A stretch of DNA of 64,000 nucleotides from assembly GCA_029215795.1 (NCBI GenBank), contig JARDYH010000005.1, forward strand, positions 16,028,001 to 16,092,000, in the 5' to 3' direction. The notes below the pieces were generated by a model. That model saw nothing but the letters and a program-made list of their open reading frames with translations. It did not search any database and was not told the DNA's origin. The position numbers were made by a program, and so were the translations under genes. This document shows, in pieces, positions 40,701 to 52,309 of this stretch. Source of the stretch: Anniella stebbinsi. Lineage: Eukaryota > Chordata > Lepidosauria > Squamata > Anniellidae. Within the stretch, counting starts at the first letter, position 1. Each line of letters opens with the position of its first letter.

Positions 40701-43700
40701 GGGAGCAGACGGCCAGGAAAGGTAAGCAGGGGGCGCGCTACTCAGGAGCAGGCCGCGAAGCCCACTCGCAGAAGCGGCCAGTAGCAGACGGGAGCAGACG
40801 GCCAGAAAAGGTAAGCAGGGGGCAGGGGGCGGGGGGGCGCGTGGCGCGCTTACCTTTCCTGGCCATCTGCTCCCGTATGCCGCTGGCCGCTACTGCGAGC
40901 AGGCTTCGCGGCCTGCCTGTAGGTAGCGCACCAGGTGATGATCACCTGATGATGATCAGGTGATGATCAGGTGATGATCACCTGGCACGCTACCTATGGG
41001 CAGGCCGCGAAGCCCGCTTGCAGTAGCGGCTAGTGGCAGACGGGAGCGGATGGCTAGGAAAGGTAAGCAGGGGGCAGGGGGCAGGGGTTTACCCCCCCTC
41101 GGGCCGTCCGCTTCCATCCGCTGGCACCCGCGGGCGCCAGCGGATGAAAGCGGACGGCCCCGGGGGGGGTAAGGAGAGCGGGGGAGGGGGCTTACCTGCC
41201 GGGGCCGTCCACAGCGGATGGCCCCGGGGGGGGAGGGAGTTAGGCCCCCCCTCACCCACCCGCCGCCATTTTTTCCTCATAGACTTATATTTATTGTATT
41301 TTTATACCGCCCAATAGCCGAAGCTCTCTGGGCGGTTTACAAGAATTAAAACCATAAAGCCGTTCAAAATATGAAACAACAACAGTATAAAAACATAATA
41401 TAAGAATATTTGGCTCTGTTCCTCCAGGACCCGTCCCTTGGAAAATGTTGAAATTTTCTCATCTGGAGCACAGTGAAAGTGATGCCTCCATGCACTGGAA
41501 GCAAGTTCTTTTTCCTTTTCTTTTTTACTTTAAATGCCAGCCACACCAGAAAATGGTACCCCTCTGGAATCTGCCTCCCAAAGGGACTGGCCATTGTTAC
41601 TTGCTTGTAAGGTTGTTCCATGCTCTCACTAGACCCATCTCCCTGCATCACCTACCGGTAACATAATCATTGTCCCAGGAGGTCCACGCATGCCATCAGC
41701 TCCAGGAAGGCCTGGGAGCCCTGGTGGTCCCTATGCAGAAACAAATCAGAAGCCCCCTGTCAATCATTCCCAGGAAACGTTGGGCGAGAAGAAAGCTGTG
41801 TCAAGCTGAGACTCGTCTCCCAGCACTGAGGCACACTGAAAGGGGCGCGTGCCGGTGATTCCTCAACCTCACTTCCCTGCCCCCACCATCGTCTAGAAGA
41901 TCAGGCATCCCCAGACTGGAGGAGGAGGAGGAGGCAGCTTTTCCCTTGAATTGCACAGACTTTTCCTTACCCGCTCACCGGGATCTCCCGGAAATCCTGG
42001 TGGCCCTGCCTGTCCCATGGGGCCCGTCTCACCCTGGGAAGAGATAAACAGGACATGAAGAAAGGCATCACCCACTCGAATCTCACATGCCGTTCCCCTT
42101 TTGAATGGAAACCATGTGGCAGCAGAAAACCCCAAGCAAGGACTGTGCCTTGCAGCACCAATATTTTCCCTAACACTGGTTCTAGGATTTCAAGTGATCC
42201 TTGTTCCCCTTTCCCCTGACCGGCTGAAGCAGAATAAGGCGTTCAACTTGTGCTGCTTCTCCAAATGCACATAAATGCACACAGGTTGTGGAATTCATCA
42301 TTTCTGGGATAAAAGTTTGGGTAAACCTGGCACAATGATTTGATATCCCCCTCCCCTGCAAGTGCAGATTAAATACAGTCCACTGTAAACATTATTAACA
42401 AATGAGAGGCAGAAGATGACAGGAGTCTGTGGAAAGGACAGGATTTGAACTCCAGATCCAAGGTTGACTCTTCTCCACCAGACTAAATTGACAATTGTTT
42501 CTAGGGTGTCCATTCTGCTCATTTGTTGCAATGCAGACTGAAAGGATACCCTGGGAGGAGGCTATGTGAGTTCAACCTAGGGATATTGGTGACCTGTTAT
42601 GGGAAGACATCAGGGGGAAAGTCACTTAAGGCATTCTTGAAAGCCTCAGAGCACCTATGCCAATTTCATGCTGAGCCCCATAGACCCAAAGAGCAGACCA
42701 TAAGAATCTCAGAGCCCATATAGGCAGCATGATCCACTCAGAAGCCCATTCAATAAGATGTTCACATTTTGTTGACATGACCCTAAACATCAGTACCGGG
42801 CAACCAATGTGGACATGCTCTCCAAAGATAGACATGGCATAAGGTGCCATTATTTCATAGCGAAGCACAGCAAGGATCAAGTCAATAGTGATACCAGGTG
42901 ATGAACTCTATGGAATCCTCTGATGTACCTGATTAGTATCCGCCAGTCCTGCACCAATGAACCCATATTAATAATTTCCCTTACCTGTGGACCTGGGTAT
43001 CCAGCTGGCCCATCAAAACGCCAGCCCTGAAACAAAGAGAAGACTTAAAATGGCTGTGAACTTTGATGGCCTGAGCAAGGAGGGACTGATCACCAATGCC
43101 AAGGCCACCATTCAATGACTAAATTCAGCCCCTCCTCTCCCCCATCCTTATTGATGGAGGAGTAGCAATGCCAGGATAGAACAGATATCATACTCACAGG
43201 CTCTACGACTGCGGGCTCCCCTTTCTCTCCCTTCAGATTTTTTTCCTGATAGGGACACAAAGGAACAAATCATCACAATGATGGCCAAGCAACATCAGGC
43301 ATTCCTAATGGGGAGAAACTGCCATCTTCTTAGGGAAGCGCAATTCAATGGGGATTCTCCTTGAGTAAGGAGCATTTTACAGTCTGCTATTCATCTACAG
43401 CAAGGGTACTGAACCTCTTTCAGCCCAAGAGCCAATTCCATTTTGGAGAAGTTCTTGGCAAAAGGGAGGGGAATACATTCAAGTGGTGGGCGGGGCCAAA
43501 TGTTAAAGAGGCCGGGCCAAAAACACTAGACATACCAGCATATTTTAATTTACAGGGCTTACATTTCATTCATTTATTTCATGTATTGCATTTCTAAACC
43601 TCCTCACAGCTGAAGCTCTCTGGCTCGTTCACAAAAATTAAAACCCATTAAAACCCATTACACAAACTAAGAAAAAAAATATTTACATAAAAACCATATA

Positions 43701-46120
43701 AACAGATAGCAGCGTACGCAGATAAAATATGTCTAAAATCAATTTGTTATAAACAATCAGCCAGCAACTAAGCCTTGGGAGAGGCATGTCAACCTTTTAG
43801 AAAAAAGGGGGGAAAACTGCCCAAAATGAGGGATCAGAAGTGGGCGGGGTCAGGGAAGGGGTGTGGCCACCTCACAAACTCTGGAGAGCCAGATAGAGAC
43901 CACAGGCAAGCTGGATTTGGGCCCCAGGCCTGCGGTAATGCACCCCTGAGTTACATGGAATGGAAACAAACTATATTTCCAGATTGAAAGAGGGGGGGGT
44001 ATTTGATTCTGGATGTGCGAGATGCTGGAAAAGAAGCCTTAAAGATGTGGGGGATGTTTACTGAGCTTCTGCATGTGAGGACTGGTATTGTCTGGGCCAG
44101 CTGCTGATTCTTTCTCAATCTATCAAATGAGAAGACACCCTGAGCCTCCAGTGGTCTTCCAAAAGAAACTGGCCTGAAAACCTGCTGCCTCGCATTCCCC
44201 AGGGCTCGAGGGAATGGCGAGCGAGGCAACTGAACTGCTCGACATTCCCAGACTTTGGCAGGAAGCTCCAAGACCAACCCCTTATGAGTTGGTTGGCCTG
44301 CAGGGCAGGATTTCTTTAGATCTGTGGTAGGCAACCTCTAGGTGCTTTGGACTACAACTCCCATAATCCCTGACCATGGGTCATGCTAGCTGGGGATTAT
44401 GGGAGTCACTGTCCAAATCTTCAGGAGTGCATTGGGTGGCCTGCCCCTGCTTTAGATGGCATAGCTCACCCCATCCCAAACGGGCAGGGCAGAGGCACAA
44501 AAACAACATAGACACACTGAGCAAAACGCAATAAAATTCCATCCTGAGCGCCAAAGTCTCGCCTCATCAGGCGAGTCTTCTCCAAGGTACCCAGGCTTGG
44601 GCTTGGGCAGGTCTACCGAATGCCTTTCTTGATGCCCTCACTGTCTGGGTCTGTGATGGGGAGAAGGTTCTGTGGTGAGCCTGACTCACGAGGCATGGAA
44701 CACTGCAGCCCTGCCCTGATTGGAGGGTTAAAGGCCAAGATTCCATCACAGAGCCATCATGGCCTGGTGGTGCTGGGCAGTTGGCTACAGTTATTGGCGA
44801 GCTGAGCAGAGAAGCAGCTGGAAGAGCAACGAACAGCTCTGGGTAATAATAATATTATTATATAGCAGTCTTTTTGCTCCTACGTGTCTCTCATACAATT
44901 AGAGCACTCTTGGCAAATCTCAAGGTGAAGGCAGATGTGTTTTAAGGAAATAGCTTATTCTCTCCTGAGGTAAGCTCTCTTGGGGTGGGGGGAAATTGCT
45001 CCATAGGTTTTCAGAAAGGTTTGGCTTCGGGTGGGGGATGGGGTAGAAAAGACTGCAGTGATGCCGATTGGTTAGTGCCCATGCCATCGCCAACACATAT
45101 ACCCCACGCCCCAGCGGCACTTCTACAACCATTTTTAAAGATGCTTTTATGATTATATACACACTGATGATGAATGTGTGTACAAATTAACACATACACA
45201 TTTGGCGTGAGTGGGAGGCAAATACCTGCCTGATGCATGATGGGAGGAGCAAGACTGACAGCCGACCCAGCATTCCACTTCTTGGCACGTATGTCAAATT
45301 GTGAAGCCAAGGCTCATGTTGCTGGTGAAGAAATGACTGTGTTTGCTCTTTAAATCTTAATTTTGTTTGCCCTCAAGGACTGTAATGGGAGAGACTCTAT
45401 GGTATGTTGGGGCAAAGTAATCTGTTGTGATCAAGCTACACTTTTGATGTTCTGTCTCCTCCTTTTGGTAGATCTCAGCCAACACTTTAGATCCTGCCCC
45501 TCCAACAAGGGATGACCCAACAGTAGTGTACGGGAGAGAGAGTACAGCTCCAAGAGTTTTCAGACCAGGAAGAAAGACATCATCTGCCAAGCACCAGGTT
45601 AACTGGCCCTATTTGCTCTGACAAGTGAAAGAGGTGATAACAAAACTTTCAAGTTTTACCATTGTTCTTTGACAGATTAGCATAACTCTTTGAATTTGTA
45701 AATAAAAGCTTAAGTGGTTGCATTTCAGCTGGCTGAAGATCTTCCCTTAAAGTTCAGTGTGTTTTATAAGTCAATCTTATGCAATCAGAAGTAAGCATCA
45801 CTGAGTTTAATGGAGCTTAATTGGAAGTAACTATGCACAGGATGGTAGCCATGCTGAGCCTTATAAATCAGGGATCATGTTTTATACTGCAGCTGTTTGG
45901 CGTGTGTCGTGATGAATTCCTGAATTTCAAAATGTACCACTATACAAGTGGTATCCAAGCATAATTTCTCTGGGTTCCCTCCCACCCATCACTCACCATG
46001 AAAAGCTTTGTTTGTTTTGAAAAAATTGATTGGTGGCCTTTAATTTTGCCAATTCCCTTTGTTTAAGCTCGTTCTGTCTCTCACCCCAAATTTTTATTTA
46101 TAGTTAAACATGGCAGTTTG

Positions 46121-46160
<40 letters not shown>

Positions 46161-49100
46161 GACATTTTAGACACTGTTTGCTGTCTCTGGAATCTAGTAT
46201 CACTTTTTCTATGTACTCTGGAAATTAGAGTCCTAACAAATTTATTCATATATTTCTGTGGCCTATAAATCTAAACGGTATCAAAGGCTCAATGCAGTAG
46301 CCCCAGCTCAGAAGCAGAGCCCCTGCTTTATATGAAGAAGGCCTCAGGCTCAATCCACAGCATCTCCAGGTAGGGCTGGAAAAGAATCCTGCCTGAAACT
46401 CTGGTATGGCTACCAGAGGAATCAGTGTGGGGTGGGTGGGTAGACCTTGACAAGCTTCCCTTGGTTCAGCTCTCCAGACTTTGGTTTTCCTCTATGGAAC
46501 CCAAGTTGATCTGCATTGGGTTGGGCCAGTTTGCAGATCTTCTACTTTTTAAAATTTGCACGAATAGAGATTTGCATGAATTGCGACCGTAATTTGCATG
46601 AATTTCATACACAATTTGCAGAAACCTGTGCACAGATTTTTAAAAATATGCAGAAAGTTCCCAGAGTTCTGGAAAAACCTGTGGCTCGGCCTTCAAATGT
46701 GAGCTGCATCGTGCATTGCACAGAACTCTGTCAAGCCGAAAAAGAAACGGATTTCCTGGCAATGGATATCACTAAACTCTGGAGAGTCTTTGCTTCCAGT
46801 CAATGTGCCTTAGAGTTTCCAGTACAAGATATCTTTCCCTCCTGTATAAACTCAGTGGATTCAAAATTAGTTTCTGAAAACCAACTCCCACTTGCAATGC
46901 CTTATTTGCTTCCCTTTGAACTCTTGTTCACTCCCGACTAAGAACGAGTGGTTCTGCAAAAGGTCCCATATTCTACCTACACTAACAGACTCATCCATTA
47001 AGTTCAACAGTGCCCAGATGAGCAATGTGACACAAATGCACATCTGCATGCAGATGGAAGCCCCTTTTTGAATGTGTTGCTGCTAATATACCCAAGAATG
47101 GAATGGGCTTTTTTCCTGCTGTCCCACTGCTCAGAGATGTATCCCTATTGTCATTACCTTGGAGAACTGGATGGTGTCTTCTATGCGCTCAGCTGGATCA
47201 TACCGCTCTTCCTCACTGCCATCCCTTCGGTCATAGTAGTCCTCATAGTCCCTGGCTCGGTAGTCAAGCCTCTCATCGTATGCTCGAAGAGTGTCATTGG
47301 CATCCAGGTCCGTGTCCTCGCCAATCACATACTCCTCTCCAAAAAGGTCCTAACAGAAGAGTGAGGGGATTTTGGAGAATGTGCAAAGAACGTGCATGGC
47401 AGGTCTGTGTGTGAACCAGCCTGGAGCATAAAAGAAGAGTCTATAGTGTGTGTGTGTGTGTTTTTAAAAAACCTATAGAATGCACAGTGAGGTTAAATGT
47501 TAGGAGAAAATGTCATTTGTTTCTTCCTTTTCAAACAGCAGTAGTTTACTCCCACATTAATTTCTACAGTAAGCCCTGTTTGCACTGCCAACTGCTGCAG
47601 CTCCTCTTTGTTTTACACCCATGCTGAGAAAGAAAATTAACCGCTACCCTTTCCTTCCTTGCATTGAATAAGGGAGTAGAGAAAAACGCTGCCTATGAAA
47701 AGGACACATTACCCAATTATTTCTGTTCTAGACAGTAGTGGTTACACTCTCTACCTAGAACTGTCCTCATCGTCTCTTTCAATTATCCCAAGGGAAACTG
47801 CAGTAAACTAACAGCTGGATTTCCCCAGCCATAATTTCATCATTGAAATTATTGCTGGTCACACGCAAGCCCTACTGTGATAGGGACACGTCCAGCTAAG
47901 AGTTCCAGCAGTGAGGCACTGACAGACTGCCATTGAAAGCACATTCCGTAAGACCCGTTTAGCAATAAAATAGTAACTATTGTGGAATCTCCTTATGAGG
48001 GTTTTTCAAGGAAAGGTTAGTTATCTGTCATGGATGGCATACGACGAGCGAAAGCCAGTACAGTGCATATAGTGCAGCAACTAGAGTACTGATTGCTGAG
48101 TTTTAATGTGGGAAAAACAGGTTCAACCCCCTTGCTCAGAACAGAATTCACAGGGGCTGGGGACAGACACTTTCACCTCTGAAATTCATCGAAATTGTTC
48201 TGCACATCACCCCGGCATGTAGCAGTCAAGAAAAAGGGCTGGGCCAGAACAGGGCTGGGAAACATTTCCATCCCAAGGGCCACATTCCCTTGTGGATAAC
48301 CTTTCAGGGGCCACATGCCTGCAGTGACTGGGGCCAAAGCCACATTCATACACATACACACTCATACACACCCATTCTCACACATATCACACCAATTCAT
48401 ACAAACACACTCACATCCATTCAGACACATATACATACATACATAAACACACACACACTGCAATTAGACTGGAAAAAAGCCTCCCATTGTAATAAATGGG
48501 AGGCTTTGAAAAAAAAGGATGCTGCATGAGTGTGCCAGTTTTCAGGTGGCGAGGTCACAGCACATGGGGAAAGGAAGGTTAACCTTTCCTTTACCAGCTA
48601 TGTCTAGTCTCGCCCATCACCCTGAGCACTGCAATTTGGCTTGAAAAAAGCCTCCCATTAGTTCCAATGGGAGGTTCCCCCCCACCCAGCCTAACTATTG
48701 TAGGGGGCATGGCTGAAGGGGGTGTTACTTGCTGCTCAGACAGGCCCTGTGGGCCACATCCAGACTGCGTGTTCCCACCCCTTCCTGATCTGGAAGAACC
48801 GCTTTCCCTGACATTCTACTTTTCCATGGGCCTGGAGGTTGGTTGGTTTTTAAAGGGAAAAAAATATACCAATGAAACAAAAACAAGGACCGTTTTCCAA
48901 TGTGTGAACATCCATCTGCATTTTAAAGCAGTAAAAGCCTCCAGTGGGCTGGATCCCATGCCTTTTCTGAATGAGTATATCAGCCTCTTTATAGAACTCA
49001 TGAGCCTTGGCACCTATAGACTTTCCTGACTTTCTCTCCATTTAAGCTACTGCATCAACTTCTCTTCCTACCATTCAGATAATTCTAAGTTCCAAGTGTC

Positions 49101-52100
49101 CTCCAGAGTCTGGCAATGTGAGAATATCTTTTCCATGAGAGATCATCAGCACAGCCCCAGGATTTCAATTGCATCTCCACCTCCTCTGTCCCAAATCCTC
49201 CTACCTCATAGTTGTCTGTGAGGTTAAAGCTGACTGTGACGGTGGTAGCAGTCATGACTCCAGGCTCTCCATCGGGACTCTCCTCCCAGAAGTCAGCCGC
49301 TGCCTTTGTAGGAGTAGCTTGAGTTGCAGTCTCATACTTGTGAGGGTGGCAGAGAGGAAATAAGGTATTAAAGAGGGGATTTCACAGGGGTGTTATCTAG
49401 TTGCTGTTTTATACAAAATGTAGGTCTATACACACTGGCTGAATTCGGACGACACATTAAGCAACTGGTTGGGGAGAAACAATTGTCAGTTGTATTGACT
49501 ATCATGTCGTCTGAATGCTGCCATAGTCAACTCAGCGCTGATCCTAACCCACACCATGGTTGATTATTTATTATCATGTTGTGTGGGGAGTACCCCCTAG
49601 GTGAACAACTGTAAAGTTGTTTATTACCCCACCATTGACTATCGTGTTGTCCGAATTCAGCCACTGTCTAGGCAGGGTTAGAAGTATGGCAGCAGCCAAA
49701 AAGCTAGCCGAAGTGGTCACGGTGTCAAGAAAATTCCAGGTCAAATGGAGCGCAGTACCTCAAGATTAGAGCAGCGAGGGCCGGCCATGCCTCTGAGCCC
49801 CAGGGGCTCTGTGGGGACTAATATGTCCTGGCTTTAATGTTGCCAGGTTTCCTGTGGGCTCAAACACTGAAATTCAGAGGGCAAAGCCTGAAAGTTAAAG
49901 TGAGATTAGGGGGTGGTATTTGGTAGTGTGGGGCGGAGCCTAGCGGCACCTTGGTAGGCCAGAGGAAGAGATGGGCTGTACATATGCCTCCGGTGTGGAG
50001 TGTGGCCGGGCACAGAAGCAGAATGAACAAGCTGAACACAAAACAGCCTGTTCCTTTATTGGTCTTATGCAAGCTGCTCTGGGAATCTTTTCAGCTGAAG
50101 AGCAGGGTAAAAAAAATGTTTTAAATAAAGAGATTCACCAGAAGGTGGGGTCCTGACAAAGTAGGAAGAAAGGAACCCAAAGAAAAGAAAGGCAGCAAAC
50201 CCCAAGAACACTATTTAGGAAGTATAGGCAGTCACCTATTCCCTCTGCTTCAGATCTCATGTGTTGAGTCAACAGAAGTGTTTATATCTCTGGTCATTAT
50301 GAGGCATAAGAAAACCACAAGTGCTGTTAAAATGCACTACTGTTTTGAAATTCAATCTCAAATATATCCCAGAGTAAACCTTCTAACTTTGCCTTCTTCC
50401 ACTTTACTATATACATTTTCTCTCCCACCCTCCATATCCTCTCTGCCCCTAAAATTGCATCTTGGTGGGCCTCCAGAACATGACCGCTGCCTTAGCCTTG
50501 GGCCCAGCTACATGACAATGTTCATAAATCTATATGATCATCCAAGTCACATGGTAGTGCTCATAAATCTGTATGAGCAAGTTTTCATTTCCAATGAGTT
50601 GGTTCTGGAATAGCAAGCAAGACTTGCAAGTTCTCCAGCAGGAGTCTCAGGATATGGCAGGAGGGGATCTCTCTATATAACACAGCCTTTGCAAGACCAG
50701 CCGACTATACCAAATTCCACCCAAAGAAACAACTTTTGTTGACTACACTACATTGAATAGATAGATATATGATTGTGTAAAGCCCTATCGCTGTTTGAGT
50801 GACCAGCTCCACAGAAGACTCCACCCCTATACACGGGCTTGGGGAATGAAGAGAGAGGTAATGTGCCAACATCAGAGCAAAACAAGGAAGGGCAGGTGGG
50901 TGGCAGCTCCTCCCTGGGAAGAAGCTGGGAAGGGGAAGAAAAAGAGATACTTTGCCAGTACTGAGCACCCCAGCAGCTGGAGTTCTGATCCCAGAGGGAG
51001 GAACTCCGCCAACTGCTCCATTTGGCAGGGAAATGGTTCCCTGTGGCCAAGAAAAGAGTGACTCACTGGCAGGATGAGCTCAGCGCCCCCCTGACCCATA
51101 TTTCACAAGTTTCTGGATGCTGCCCTGACATAAAAGGGTCAGTGGTGGGAGGAAGCAAGAAGGGCAGAGGGCAGAAAGAGAATATAATGGCTGGGGAAAG
51201 ATATATGCCCATTTCAGAAAGATTGCACGGAGGGGAAGCATGAGATCCATCTGTCTGCAAAGAAGAAAATATGGTGTAAATACTATATTGGTTGAAGGGT
51301 GTAGGAGTGTTGACCAACAGTTGGAAGGCAAAGCATAGCTATAGTAGCCTCTCCAATCTGCCAATACCCTGAATTTCAGGCCACATACTTAGTTGCTGAT
51401 AGAATATGCTCCATGCCCCCAAACATACTTGGCTCCATGAGCCCTTCTCTTTCTGAAACTTCAGCATGGCTATATTTTGTCCATCTCCCATCCATTAAAC
51501 TTCAGACCTCTCTTTTCCTAAGGGTGGCAAAATCCAAAACTTTGGCAGGCAAAACTACCTGAAAAGGAATGGTAGGTTGTTTTACACCTCACACAGCAAC
51601 TAACCGGCTTGTTTTTTTTTCCAAATGAGTGTACACTCAAGATGAAGCCACAGCCAGTTCCAACTCTCTGAGAAGTGTGCTTGTAGGATGCATGCATTTG
51701 AAATATCACATTTATAGTTGTAACTTAAAAAAAGAATATGTGTAGCGGTCTTTTGACCGTCTCTGGTATGTTTACACAACTGGGATTCCAAGGCTATTAT
51801 CTCAGAGCTATTATCCTAAGATAACAAGCCCTGAATACAGTAATTTAGTACTTTTATGGTGTGTCCATCACACACCCTTTCTAACAATGTTGGGTCACAG
51901 AACACTACAAAGCTCTATTCAACTGCATCCACCTGTGATAGGGACAGTAGGAGCCCCTGATATAGGGACATGGAAAATCACCTTATACTGAGTCAGACCA
52001 TTGGTCTACCTAGCCCAGTAATGTCTACATTGAATGGCAGTGGCTCCCCAGGATTTCAAGCAGCATTCTTTTGCAGCCCTGCCTGGAGATGCCGGGGATT

Positions 52101-52274
52101 GAACCAGGGATGCTGTGCATGCAGTACAGATGCTCCTCTCCATGTTAGGATTTATATGATAATTTATTTTAAAATAAGAGAGATCACGCCAGGGATTATT
52201 GCCATTCTTTAGCTCACCTCATCCTTCCTTTCAGTGTGTGTGTGTATATATATGTGTATGTCTATGTGTATGTG

Positions 52275-52309
<35 letters not shown>

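Larger units (their letters stand above)
39232..41655. other. Intron 12
   Basis: It holds foldback element 3 (40376 to about 41285) and a LINE tail. The stretch 39796 to 40175 has facing TGTCTATGTGCACTA and AGTGTAGATGCACT words and may be another small transposon. The rest is not recognised. Confidence 0.65.
43246..47157. other. Intron 8
   Basis: It holds a hAT-like element with a nested LINE tail (43401 to 43948), a palindromic element (44322), a microsatellite (46121 to 46160) and a SINE (46292). The stretches 44460 to 46110 and 46700 to 47157 are not recognised. Confidence 0.65.

Noticed and set aside
40254..41317. GC-rich open frames of 60 to 130 codons on both strands
   Set aside because: They lie wholly in foldback element 3 and reflect its GC-rich palindromes, with no recognisable protein.
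47103..47414. Plus-strand frames opposite exon 8
   Set aside because: They are shadows of the coding exon on the other strand.
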